Shown: piece after piece, positions 7,529 to 15,998 of the stretch | How the letters are laid out: each line of letters begins with the position of its first letter | Numbering within the stretch: position 1 is the stretch's first letter | Assembly: GCF_034258515.1 (NCBI RefSeq) | Contig: NZ_CP139438.1 | Span: 1,922,001 to 1,986,000, forward strand | Source: Pseudarthrobacter oxydans | GTDB lineage: Bacteria; Actinomycetota; Actinomycetes; Actinomycetales; Micrococcaceae | Reading direction: 5' to 3' | Length of the DNA: 64,000 nucleotides | The notes under the pieces: generated by a model | Told to the model about the DNA's origin: nothing | The model's database searches: none | What the model saw: only the letters and a program-made list of their open reading frames with translations | Program-made: the position numbers and the translations under genes

Positions 7529-8728
7529 ATGACCGTAACCACCCATGAAGCCAATGTATTGGGCGAGGACCCCTTCGAGACCGCAAATCTCCTTGATCCG
7601 TACCCGTTCCTGGGGCGGCTTCGCGATGCCGGCGCCGTCTCCTATCTGGAGAGCACCGGCAGCTACGCTGTGGCCGGCTACCAGGAGGTATACGAGGTCC
7701 TCACAGACTTCGAAACCTACATATCTTCCGGTGGCCTGGGTCCGCGGGACATCCGGAAAGACACGGGTTGGCGCCCGCCGAGCATCCTCGAATCGGATCC
7801 GCCCATCCACACGGTGATGCGCCGCGCCCTGACCGGTGTCATCAACCCCTCCACAGTCCGTGCTCTCAGGGAACCGTTTACGCCACCGGCCGTTGAGCTG
7901 ACGGAGCAGTTGGCCCGCAGCGAGCGCTTTGACGCCATCACCGACCTCGCCGAGAAGTATCCCCTGCGTGTCTTCCCGGACGCTGTGGGAATTCCCGACG
8001 TCGGACGTGAACATCTACTGCCGTACGGCAACATGGTGTTCAACGCTTTCGGTCCGGAAAATTACATCTTCAAGCAGGCTTTCGCCCAGGGCGATGAGCA
8101 CGCTGCCGCTGTAATGCGGAACTGCCAGCGCGAGAACCTCGACGACATCGGCTTTGGTGCCCAGATCTGGAAGCGCGTGGAGGACGGCCTGATCACCGAG
8201 CAGCAGGCCACGCTGCTGGTCCGGGCACTGCTGTCCGCCGGCGTGGACACCACGATCTTCGGCATAGGCAATACATTGTCGGTGCTGGCCCGTTACCCTG
8301 AGGCGTGGGCCCGGCTGCGGGAAAACCCCAAAATGGCGAAATTCGCCGTCGATGAAGCTTTGCGTCTGGAATCTCCGTTCCAAAAGTTCCACCGAACCGT
8401 CGCTGTGGACACCGTCCTGGGAGGCGTGCATCTCCCGGCCGGAGCGAAAGTGCTGGTCTTCCTGGGCGCCGCGAACCGGGACCCACGCAAATGGGGGGAC
8501 AATGCCGACGAGTTCGACCTCGACCGCAATGCCTCCGGCCACGTCGCCTTCGGCATGGGCCTTCACCAGTGCGTGGGGCAGCCGATCGCCCGACTCGAAA
8601 TGGAAATAGTGCTCCAGCAGCTGCTCCAACGGGTAGCAGCAATCGAACCGGACGGCGCGCCCGTGCCGATCCTGCACAACGTTCTCCGAGGGTTCGAGTC
8701 CCTGCCGGTGCGGATCACGGCGGCTTAG
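7529..8728 (+). CDS. CYP199-like cytochrome P450 (para-substituted benzoate monooxygenase candidate)
   Basis: A 399-residue P450. It has the heme-ligand motif FGMGLHQCVG with Cys348, the I-helix SAGVDTT (236-242) and ExxR (276-279). Several stretches closely resemble bacterial CYP199 enzymes as I remember them: YPLRVFPDA, GREHLLPYG, VFNAFGP and a C-terminal LRGFESLPV. CYP199A4 O-demethylates 4-methoxybenzoate and anchors the carboxylate through Arg and Ser of an RPPS segment; Arg82 and Ser85 preserve it here, as do Arg232 and Ser236, while the Ser normally after that Arg is Ala233. The ATG at 7529 follows AGGAG; an in-frame GTG at 7520 overlaps that ribosome site. Activity on a para-substituted aromatic acid is likely; the precise substrate is not proven. 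Confidence 0.88.
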   Translation: MTVTTHEANVLGEDPFETANLLDPYPFLGRLRDAGAVSYLESTGSYAVAGYQEVYEVLTDFETYISSGGLGPRDIRKDTGWRPPSILESDPPIHTVMRRALTGVINPSTVRALREPFTPPAVELTEQLARSERFDAITDLAEKYPLRVFPDAVGIPDVGREHLLPYGNMVFNAFGPENYIFKQAFAQGDEHAAAVMRNCQRENLDDIGFGAQIWKRVEDGLITEQQATLLVRALLSAGVDTTIFGIGNTLSVLARYPEAWARLRENPKMAKFAVDEALRLESPFQKFHRTVAVDTVLGGVHLPAGAKVLVFLGAANRDPRKWGDNADEFDLDRNASGHVAFGMGLHQCVGQPIARLEMEIVLQQLLQRVAAIEPDGAPVPILHNVLRGFESLPVRITAA

Positions 8729-8743
8729 GCTTCGATTCGGGGC

Positions 8744-8767
8744 AGAGCATGGGCCTGCTCTTTCTGG
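8744..8767 (+). terminator. Probable rho-independent terminator after the P450 gene
   Basis: The stem AGAGCA/TGCTCT (8744-8749 with 8756-8761) around a 6-base loop is followed by TTCT. It begins 15 bp after the P450 stop and would end the reductase-P450 transcript. The T-tract is short, so efficiency is uncertain. Confidence 0.5.
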
Positions 8768-9371
8768 CGTCGTTTGCCATCAGGGATTGAAGTTCAGCAT
8801 CAGTCCGGCTAACAACAGGGCAGCTTGAAGTCGACGCAGCCGCAGTGCTGGCACCAACGTCAATCGCCAAGATTCCGGGGAAAAGATACGCGAGGCCATA
8901 TCTTCCATATCGAGCCTTCTGCCACTGCCAACTCCGCCCAATGTGGATGGGGCGGAGACGGAACGGCTTGCGACTCGGACGGAAAGGAAAACCATGAATT
9001 GCCTGGTTCGCTACCTGGGACTGATGTTCCAGCTGTCCCGCATCCAGGACTTGGCGTTGTGGGAGACGGAGATGACGGAACCCACGAAGGCATTGACCTC
9101 GTCCGCTTGGATCGGCTGGTACGAGGAGGACGCTGCGGTCTGACCTGCCTCAGAGATCGAGATTGTCCCTGTGCGCAAGCGTCTCGGAAGAGCATCAGCA
9201 CGTCCAGGTACCGTTGGTCCCTTCGTCTGCAAAGCCCACACATATCATCGTTGAAACGAATCTTCGGTGAGATGCTCCGACAACACCACGCCCGACTACT
9301 CACATCGTTGACGACGTAAGTTCTTCCACTTCGGCCGCACCAACAGTGTCCGCCAAGGGTCGACATACGGC
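8768..9371. other. Intergenic stretch without a supported gene
   Basis: About 600 bases between the P450 terminator and the first tRNA-end repeat. Several short frames are open, including an antisense frame of about 190 codons at 8860-9441, but they have arginine-, serine- and proline-rich, low-order translations and no ribosome site. It is probably decayed sequence at an island edge. Nothing recognisable was found. Confidence 0.5.
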
Positions 9372-9481
9372 TGTGGACATTGTCCACACTTTCAGCTTCA
9401 GATTGTGTCGTACTTCCGTCGAACTGCTTCGGATTCCGCATGATTCCGCGGGTTCGAGTGTTATCAAGGGCGGGGATGCAG

Positions 9482-9501
9482 TTCGAGTCCCACCTCGGGC
9501 A
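9482..9501 (+). other. Attachment-site-like core (3' end of a tRNA), copy 1
   Basis: TTCGAGTCCCACCTCGGGCA. In a full tRNA this would be the T-loop, the 3' strand of the T-stem (CCCAC), the acceptor strand CTCGGGC and discriminator A. The matching acceptor 5' strand GCCCGAG is typical of some actinobacterial tRNA-Leu genes, an identification made from memory. Here no pairing 5' half precedes it. Identical 20-mers occur at 16111 and 50073 in the same orientation. Confidence 0.72.
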
Positions 9502-9528
9502 CGACGTTTTCCCTCGTCAGAGGTTTTT
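9502..9528 (+). terminator. Small hairpin with T-run after the tRNA end
   Basis: CCTC-GTCA-GAGG followed by seven T residues, directly after the tRNA-end core. It looks like the terminator of a tRNA gene carried along with the attachment core. In copy 2 the hairpin is kept but the T-run is broken. Confidence 0.45.
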
Positions 9529-10160
9529 TTGCTTTGACGTGTGTACAAAACTTGATTCGCGTCGCTCTGACGGGTTGGGTCGCGGGCTGTGGCCTGGCCG
9601 CCGCGGGGCCTGTGCAGGTGTGTGGGGTGGCGGTGTCAGTGCCTTGGCTGGTTGGCACTCCGCTTTGCTGAGCTGGAGTTATATGGTTCCTCGTTCCGGT
9701 TTTGTCGGGTGGGCCCGGGGTGGCCTACACCTATTCATGGGCCGTTGGAGCGGGGACGACATGATGAACCGGTTTTAGTGCCGAGAATTGTTCTTGGAAG
9801 GTGCCTTTACCCGGTGCGTGGAGCCCACTCCGCGAGTTTGTCCTGCCAAAGAGGGTGTGGACACTGTCCACACTTACGTCTGTCTTTATCGAACGCTGGT
9901 AACGGCCATTGGCATGTCCGGCTTGGGGTAAGAGGGTCTCCTCCGGCGGTGGCACGGAAAGGTAGGTACTGAACCCGACGGCTGACAGCCCTGCCTTGAC
10001 GTCAGGTTGGGGTGTGCTTCAACTTGTTTAGAACGTAATCGTCCCGCGGCACCGAGCCATTCAGCTGCTGCACCGTTTGGGTATGGATTAGGAGGGTTTG
10101 ATAGTGGACACTGTGTGTCATCCGTTTGGTGAGCTCTTTTCCGAACCGTAGGAGGTTGCT

Positions 10161-10547
10161 TTGGGTAGAGAGCAGGAAGATCTCAGTTTGGGCCAGCTGA
10201 TTTGGGTGGTGCGCCGCGAGTTGGAGTGGGCCCGGCAGGTGGACGAGGGACATGCGCTGCGATTCGACGTCGATTCGGTAGAACTCGACGTAGAGGTGGA
10301 AGTCGGAAGGACCACCGTCGGTAAGGGTGGATTGGAGGCGAAAGTGCTGGGCGTGGGCGCCTCAGGTGATATCTCACATGAGCGGTTAAAGGGATCTACT
10401 ACGAGAGTGCATTTAGTCTTGAACGCCAGGGAGACCACAGGCGGCAAGTATGATGTATCGGCGCACGACAGCGAGCCCCCTCCGTCATGGGCGACAGGCA
10501 TGGGCGGACCCGATCAAATGACGGGAGATTCCGGGCAACCGCAATGA
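10161..10547 (+). CDS. Trypsin-co-occurring domain protein (Trypco2-like)
   Basis: A 128-residue protein. Residues 8-95 have the Trypco2 layout: an N-terminal helix (LSLGQLIWVVRRELEWARQ), then strands LRFDVDSVELDVEVEV, a conserved glycine-rich turn, and a final HLVLN strand. The last 30 residues are polar and disordered. It starts at TTG 10161, set by an AGGAGG site 6 bases upstream. It lies 12 bp before a gene whose N-terminus is a trypsin-like domain, exactly the association that names the family. In published comparative genomics Trypco domains appear in NTP-dependent conflict systems; its molecular job is unknown. It may tether or inhibit the protease. Confidence 0.75.
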   Translation: MGREQEDLSLGQLIWVVRRELEWARQVDEGHALRFDVDSVELDVEVEVGRTTVGKGGLEAKVLGVGASGDISHERLKGSTTRVHLVLNARETTGGKYDVSAHDSEPPPSWATGMGGPDQMTGDSGQPQ

Positions 10548-10559
10548 CCGACGACCGCC

Positions 10560-13520
10560 ATGAGTGCAGTGTACGAGGAACCAAGATTAGTTGAGCGCCG
10601 TTTGGTGAAGGTCCGGTCGGCAGGAGCATCCGGGGACAGCAAACGCGGCTCCGGGTGGGCCATCGGTTCACGCGGAGTCCTCACGGCGCGGCATGTGGTG
10701 ACCCCGTATCTCAGCAGTTCCGGGCAAGTCGGGTACTGCGCGGCTGTGCCAAGCCCACACCCCGATGCCGCAGCATTCAAGTGCAGTGTGGTGTGGCAAG
10801 ACGAGGAATCAGATATCGCGCTACTGGCAATCGATCCGGCACAGGCAGCATCGTGGGTCGCTGCCGTGGGAAGCGGCCCCGGACCTCGGCTGAGCGCACC
10901 GGGCACGGCCACGCTGAACGTCGTGGTCGTCGGTTACCCGGACGCCACTGTCAACGATAATTTTCCCCACCCCGAACTAGCCCCGGCGCTGCTGCTGCCA
11001 GCTGGTGGCGCGGTCAACGGCCACATGCCGGTGGACATCGAAGACGTCAGCGTACCCGAGGACTCCAAGCTCTGGGAGGGCGCATCGGGAGCTGCCGTGC
11101 GAGAACGTGGGCCTGAAGGACGTATCGTCGGGGTCATCTGCAGAGCGGACACGACACGCCAGCAGCGACGGCTCTACGCCAGCCCGCTGCCCAACCCTGG
11201 AACTAATACTGAGTTTGCCAAAGCCCTCGCCGAAGTAGGGGCTCAACCTGTGCTCGAAGCAACCAACGCCCCGCAGGTGCGGCGACTGCTCGCGCATTGG
11301 GACGAGACCGGCCGTCCTTTTAGTGTGGGAAATGTTCCAAAGTTGAGCTACTTCGGTGCCCGGATAGCCCGCACTGATGTTGACACAGGTGGCAACCCTT
11401 ACTTTCCTTACGTATACCGCCCTTTGGACCAGGACCTCGCGATCACCTTGGGGCGCAGGGCGGCCGGGACCGAGCGGCGCATGCTGCTACTCCTGGGTGA
11501 TGCTATGAGCGGCAAATCCCGGACCGGGGCCAACGCACTCGCTGCGGACCCGGTACTGTCAAACTGGCCCCTCTTGATACCGGACACCCATGCGGACCTG
11601 CGCGAAGTCGCTGACCTGGCCACCGGGGAAGGCGCTGTGCTGTGGCTTGACGACGTAAACAGGTACCGCGCCGGCATTAGCGAAGGGCTGCTGCGCTACT
11701 TTGCCGATCGAACCGGACTCGTCGTTGTCGCCACCCTTCGCTCCGACGTCCTCACTGACGCATTGGCAGACCGGGATCTCACGTCTGTTTGGGAGTGGGT
11801 CGACAAGAAAGAGTTTGTAGAGCAGTTCGTGCTGCCGAACGAATGGTCCCCGCAGGAGCAGCAGGCGTTGGCCGGTACTGCGGACGTGATCCGGGAAAAG
11901 GTCGCCGCCGGCCTCACGCTGGGCGAGGTCCTCGGCTCCGCCGAAGAACTACACAAGCGTCTTGTGCACGCCGACTCCCACAGCAAGGCCGTTGCCTTTG
12001 CCGTCATCGACTGGGCACGCACCGGGCTGACAGGCGGAATCCCGGTGGAAACCGCCGAGCAGCTCTGGACTGGCTACCTGACCAAGAAGGACATCTTGGT
12101 GGCGAGGACCAAGGACGTCGCCGAATTGCATGAGGACTTTCAACGGGCTGTAAATTGGGCACGTCAGGCGATTCCCCAAACCACCACGACGCTGATTACA
12201 GCCCACGGAGGGCTCCTACAACCGGAAGACTACCTCGTCGCTCATCCCCTCCCGGAACAGACCAGTGTACCCCTGCATGTTTGGGAAGCAGCATTGCAGT
12301 ACGCCACGGCGTGCGAGACCCCGACAACGATTAACTGGTTCGCATACAACGCAGTCAACGCCGATCAAGTCGACATCGCAAAGAGGGGATGGGAACGTCT
12401 CGCCTATGGCACTGGCAATGGAGACCCCTTGGCCTTGCTCAACCTCGGGATCATGTACAAGAAGAAGGGGGACTGGAAGGAAGCCGAGAAGGCCTACCTG
12501 TGCGCTGTCGCCAGCCGTCACCCAGCCTACGCCCCTGAGGCAGAGCTCCGTCTCGGGGACGTGTACAACGAGTCGGGGGACTGGGAGGGAGCTTTGACCG
12601 CCTACAGGAATGTCATCGCCAGTCGTGACCCCGAAGTAAGCCCTGTGGCGCTGCTCAACCTCGGAGTTCTACTCGAGAAGAAGGGGAACTGGGATGAAGC
12701 GGCTGCGGCGTATCGAAGCGCCATCGATAGCCACTATCCGGAAACCGCCGCCCGGGCCGCATTCAACCTCGGACTCGCGCTAAAGTCACGCGGATTCTTT
12801 GAGGGCGCGGCCGAGGCCTACCAGATCGCCATCGATAGCCACCACCCAACAGCATCTCCCTCAGCCGCACTCAATCTTGGGCTCCTCCTCGACGAAAAGG
12901 GGGAGTGGAAGGAGGCCGAGGAAGCCTACCGGATAGCGGTCGATAGCAATCTTTCAAGCGATGCCCCTGCCGCCGCACTCCGCCTCGGATTCCTGCTCAA
13001 GAACAGGGGTGACCTTGCTGGGGCGGCCGAAGTCTGGCAGGCCGCCGCTGACAGCCAGCACCCTGACTACGCACCCCAGGCCGCGCTCCGCCTTGGCAAC
13101 CTACTTAAAGACAAGGGCAATCTTGAAGAGGCGATCGCCGTCATGCAGACCGTTATCGACAGCCATCACCCCGACGCTTCACCCGTTGCATCGCTTGGCC
13201 TCGGGATGCTGCTAGAAAAGCTAGGAAACACTGAGGGGGCGATCATCGCCTGGCAAGAGGCTGTTGACAGCCACCATCCCGAGGCCGCGCCGGCAGCATC
13301 GGTCCCTCTCGGGTTCCTGCTCAAGGAAAAAGGAGACTCTGAGGGAGCGGCTGCCGCTTGGCGGGCCGCAATCGCAAGTGGTAACCCCGAAGCCGCTCGT
13401 TTAGCCTCGATCAACCTAGAAAGCCTGACCGAGAAGGGGCGGTCACGACCAGCCAAAGAGGTGCCAACGGCTGCCAACTTGCCGAGGCAGTTCAACACGA
13501 AGTCTCGCCCTGAGGTATGA
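10560..13520 (+). CDS. Trypsin-like protease / P-loop NTPase / TPR fusion (putative conflict-system protein)
   Basis: A 986-residue multidomain protein. Residues 10-220 form a trypsin-like serine protease with His45 (TARHVV), Asp85 (ESDIALL) and Ser176 (GASGAA). A P-loop NTPase follows, with Walker A GDAMSGKS (313-320) and Walker B LWLDDVNRY (Asp364/365). A helical stretch leads to about nine or ten tandem TPR-like repeats of roughly 36 residues (about 621-950; recurring NLG-LL-KG and EAAEAY elements). No signal peptide or membrane span is seen, so it is probably cytoplasmic. The architecture matches protease-NTPase-repeat conflict proteins in which the repeats sense a trigger and the NTPase gates a protease. 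An anti-phage or cell-suicide role is an inference. Confidence 0.82.
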   Translation: MSAVYEEPRLVERRLVKVRSAGASGDSKRGSGWAIGSRGVLTARHVVTPYLSSSGQVGYCAAVPSPHPDAAAFKCSVVWQDEESDIALLAIDPAQAASWVAAVGSGPGPRLSAPGTATLNVVVVGYPDATVNDNFPHPELAPALLLPAGGAVNGHMPVDIEDVSVPEDSKLWEGASGAAVRERGPEGRIVGVICRADTTRQQRRLYASPLPNPGTNTEFAKALAEVGAQPVLEATNAPQVRRLLAHWDETGRPFSVGNVPKLSYFGARIARTDVDTGGNPYFPYVYRPLDQDLAITLGRRAAGTERRMLLLLGDAMSGKSRTGANALAADPVLSNWPLLIPDTHADLREVADLATGEGAVLWLDDVNRYRAGISEGLLRYFADRTGLVVVATLRSDVLTDALADRDLTSVWEWVDKKEFVEQFVLPNEWSPQEQQALAGTADVIREKVAAGLTLGEVLGSAEELHKRLVHADSHSKAVAFAVIDWARTGLTGGIPVETAEQLWTGYLTKKDILVARTKDVAELHEDFQRAVNWARQAIPQTTTTLITAHGGLLQPEDYLVAHPLPEQTSVPLHVWEAALQYATACETPTTINWFAYNAVNADQVDIAKRGWERLAYGTGNGDPLALLNLGIMYKKKGDWKEAEKAYLCAVASRHPAYAPEAELRLGDVYNESGDWEGALTAYRNVIASRDPEVSPVALLNLGVLLEKKGNWDEAAAAYRSAIDSHYPETAARAAFNLGLALKSRGFFEGAAEAYQIAIDSHHPTASPSAALNLGLLLDEKGEWKEAEEAYRIAVDSNLSSDAPAAALRLGFLLKNRGDLAGAAEVWQAAADSQHPDYAPQAALRLGNLLKDKGNLEEAIAVMQTVIDSHHPDASPVASLGLGMLLEKLGNTEGAIIAWQEAVDSHHPEAAPAASVPLGFLLKEKGDSEGAAAAWRAAIASGNPEAARLASINLESLTEKGRSRPAKEVPTAANLPRQFNTKSRPEV

Positions 13521-13718
13521 GCGTCTAATCGCCGGCGTCTCATGTGTAATTCCCTCACATAACGACGGCACAGATCGACCGCCGATAACAGATCTGTCGT
13601 CAAGCTACGGAACTATCAGAAGTGTCGGGCCTAGCTGCTCGTTGATTTCCAGCGGCGCGATGCACAGGTGCGCCCGCGGCCCCGCTCCTGATGGAATGAG
13701 CAGCTCTTTACAGTAACC

Positions 13719-15089
13719 TCATGCAGATGGCTCTTCGTTAGACCGCTCAGCGCCCACTGCGTCGTAAAGGTCAGTAAGCTGCCGCTCGGAAAGGTCGACA
13801 AAGAGTGGTATAGAGTTGATCGCCATTTCCGAGAGAAAATATTTGGCATTTGAATTGCCATGGCTGGTGGACGTTTGCAAATTGCAGCTCAAACGCCTAT
13901 CAGCTGCGCCGATTGCTGCGGTTACCGAGACAACTTCTGCAGCGCTTCCCAGGGCAGAGGCGACGTTCCCAAGTTGAGGATCGGAGCTTATATCGATATC
14001 GGCAACTGCCGCATAATCAATCCTGCTCTCACGAGCCGCGATACTTAAAGCAACAATCCGGATGTCAGCGGCCTGGGCTCGCATGCTAACGGAGGATACG
14101 GGCTGAATCGAACTAATGCCTTCCTCTGTAATATCCGCAATCTTACTGTTCGTAAAAATTGCCGAGGATGAGCCGAGGGTCAACCCAAGGCCGCCATCGC
14201 CCAAAAACCACTCATTTTCGCGGAATTTTCCGGCGTCAGATGGAACTACCCGGCAAACTCGAGCGCGAAGTCGACCAGCGTTCATTCTCATCAGACGCTG
14301 CAGGTTGGGCGTAGCGCCAGTCAGGTTAAGCGACAAGATCTTTTCGATTTCGATGTTGCGACCAATCCGCAGCCAGAACTCGTCATCGTCTAGTTCTGGC
14401 ATGTCCAAAAGAAACGAAAGTGCAGCCGTGTCCAGTGAAGGCTGCGAAGCCACGAGGACTGGAAAGGTGTCCGCTCTTTCGCCGGAGGCAATCCAGAGAG
14501 CTTGCATGAAGCTGCTGATCGCGTTCGAGCGAGGTGTATCAAGAACACCCTGGGCAGCTTCCACAGCTTCGGGGATGTGTTGTGTCCGAGAGTGGCTTGC
14601 GTCCTGAAAACCGTCAGAGACAGAACCGACGACGTGCTCCGCGCGTTCTCTGCGTACGAGTCCCTTCCCGCCCTGCAGTAATGCTCGAGACACCAGGGTG
14701 GCATAGGGGGATGCCTTAGCCTGTTGTATCAGTGCTGACACGCTATCTGCATTGGCTATCAGAACGCTTTGCTTGGCGGAATCCCTTTGCAAAGTTTCAT
14801 CGAGCTTCGGATCTTCCGATGGGCGCGACTGAGCCAGGGGCATCAAAATGGACTGCTCATCGCCGACGATCTCGATGTCTTCTGCAAGATACCGAGGATT
14901 GCTGTCCGCACGAAGAAAAACACGTCGGGTTTCCTTTTCGCCGGGCCATTTTAGAATGAAGTCGGGGGAGTAGGTGTTGTTGAAATACTCCGTATCACGG
15001 ACTTCTATGCCTGGATCTGCTTCTTGAAGCCTTCCTCGGACTTCATTCTTTATCCCTGCAACGGATGCACTCTGGGTCTCGATCGACAT
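13719..15089 (-). CDS. Uncharacterised 456-aa protein, partner of nuclease-like gene
   Basis: I do not recognise a family. The protein is 456 residues from ATG 15089, which lies just after the TGA of the upstream nuclease-like gene (TGACATG), so translation is probably coupled. A GTG at 15119 would lengthen it by ten residues but lacks a ribosome site. The N-terminal segment (GIKNEVRGRLQEADPGIEVRDTEYF...SPDFILKW) looks like an alpha/beta nucleic-acid or nuclease-related fold, with Asp in SPDFIL, followed by strands ending in FLRAD. The rest mixes helices and strands without clear motifs. No membrane spans. The tight pairing with a PD-(D/E)xK-like protein on an island suggests a two-gene defence or restriction cassette. 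Confidence 0.7.
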   Translation of the reverse strand: MSIETQSASVAGIKNEVRGRLQEADPGIEVRDTEYFNNTYSPDFILKWPGEKETRRVFLRADSNPRYLAEDIEIVGDEQSILMPLAQSRPSEDPKLDETLQRDSAKQSVLIANADSVSALIQQAKASPYATLVSRALLQGGKGLVRRERAEHVVGSVSDGFQDASHSRTQHIPEAVEAAQGVLDTPRSNAISSFMQALWIASGERADTFPVLVASQPSLDTAALSFLLDMPELDDDEFWLRIGRNIEIEKILSLNLTGATPNLQRLMRMNAGRLRARVCRVVPSDAGKFRENEWFLGDGGLGLTLGSSSAIFTNSKIADITEEGISSIQPVSSVSMRAQAADIRIVALSIAARESRIDYAAVADIDISSDPQLGNVASALGSAAEVVSVTAAIGAADRRLSCNLQTSTSHGNSNAKYFLSEMAINSIPLFVDLSERQLTDLYDAVGAERSNEEPSA

Positions 15090-15090
15090 G

Positions 15091-15726
15091 TCAGCCGCCG
15101 TTCTGTTCGTTGAACTCACGCAGAAGCATAATTTTGGCTAATTCGGAACGATCTTCACCTGATATGACCAATTGCTCTTGCTTGGGTGAGAGGACAATCA
15201 TCCAAATGCTGTCGGTGATATAATCCACGATTTCCGGATCAATCAGCGCGTCGACCTTTTCTGGTTCTGTCACATCGAAGATCTTCTTGGCATGAACGTG
15301 TATTGCTTCGCGGATCTTCTCAGCGGATGCAAGCTTGGACCAAGTCTTAATCCGGAAGGGCGACCAAGTAATCCACATGAAATGGTCTGCCATGCGCGAG
15401 TAGTTGTCTAGGGTGCAGTAAGTCTGGGCCAAGAACTTATCAAAGTGCGTTCCTTGATCGCCGGAGTCGGTGTAATTCTTGGACTCCGCAACAAAAGTCT
15501 GGTTGTTAAAGGGTGCTCCGCGAAATACGCCCCCGAGGTCGTATGAATACGGCTCACCGCCATAGGGCCACGTGAAGGCGAGCTTACTTGGCCCGTTGTC
15601 GTCCATGTTGGTGTAGGAATGCCTGACCCGCATGGTTGAGTCCAACCAGAGCTTGGCTCGGCGCGTTCCGTCCTCGCCGGCCTTATGCTTTTGTTCTCCA
15701 GGCGCGGGCGGTTTATCGATCGGCAT
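15091..15726 (-). CDS. PD-(D/E)xK nuclease-like protein
   Basis: A 211-residue protein. Its core YDLGGVFRG...FVAESKNY supplies Asp63 and an E81-x-K83 pair, the spacing and strand pattern of a PD-(D/E)xK nuclease active site, followed by a helix with FLAQTY. The N-terminal RRAKLWLDS helix fits the first helix of that fold. No clear DNA-recognition domain is visible. The ATG at 15726 begins the two-gene unit, and the 456-aa gene follows without a gap. Cleavage of foreign DNA is inferred from fold and setting; no methylase is present, so self-protection must come from the partner, from modification sensing or from conditional activation. Confidence 0.68.
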   Translation of the reverse strand: MPIDKPPAPGEQKHKAGEDGTRRAKLWLDSTMRVRHSYTNMDDNGPSKLAFTWPYGGEPYSYDLGGVFRGAPFNNQTFVAESKNYTDSGDQGTHFDKFLAQTYCTLDNYSRMADHFMWITWSPFRIKTWSKLASAEKIREAIHVHAKKIFDVTEPEKVDALIDPEIVDYITDSIWMIVLSPKQEQLVISGEDRSELAKIMLLREFNEQNGG

Positions 15727-15998
15727 GCCTCATAGTAGTCACAGCCCCCAGACAACTCGATATTTGGGCACTCGGCTGTTTCTTCACACCTTTATTGCCT
15801 CACTCTTGCGCAACTAACAGGAGAAGCCGCTACCCCGGCTGCGCACAGTCGCTTCCAGCGGGACCAGAAGGCTTTGACATCCCGTAGCCGCCTGAATCAG
15901 GCCGCCTCCCGCGGCCTCTCTCCCGGGGATTCCGGACTGGCAGCCGATAATTGCGATTCCGTCAGCCTGCGCGGGCCACGGCTTTAGCGGAAAAAGGA

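Larger units (their letters stand above)
9372..9873 (+). repeat. tRNA-end island-junction repeat, copy 1
   Basis: About 500 bp bounded by palindromes at 9372-9388 (TGTGGACATTGTCCACA) and 9855-9873 (GTGTGGACACTGTCCACAC). Inside, at 9482-9501, is TTCGAGTCCCACCTCGGGCA, the T-loop to discriminator end of a tRNA, then a small CCTC/GAGG hairpin with a T-run. The block resembles 15999-16505 along its whole length and 49961-50160 in its first part. The sequence before the tRNA end does not form the rest of a tRNA, so this is a displaced attachment-site-like core, not a tRNA gene. Interpretation as a junction between two integrated elements is an inference. Confidence 0.75.

Noticed and set aside
7795..7802. 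A GGATCC core inside the P450 gene as a further GntR operator
   Set aside because: The flanks do not extend the palindrome and it is within coding sequence; the six-base core is expected by chance.
8685..8710. A tRNA T-arm-like GGGTTCGAGTCCC near the end of the P450 gene
   Set aside because: It is the codons for LRGFESLP, a segment conserved in CYP199 proteins. There is no acceptor stem or anticodon arm around it, and it lacks the flanks of the three island repeats.
8860..9441. A 193-codon antisense frame after the P450 gene
   Set aside because: Arginine/serine/proline-rich translation, no start signal, and it runs into the tRNA-end repeat.
12420..13400. Regular repeats of about 108 bp that could suggest a tandem DNA repeat or CRISPR-like array
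   Set aside because: The period equals 36 codons, the frame is open throughout, and the translation is a TPR array; the DNA copies are diverged with no identical spacered repeats.
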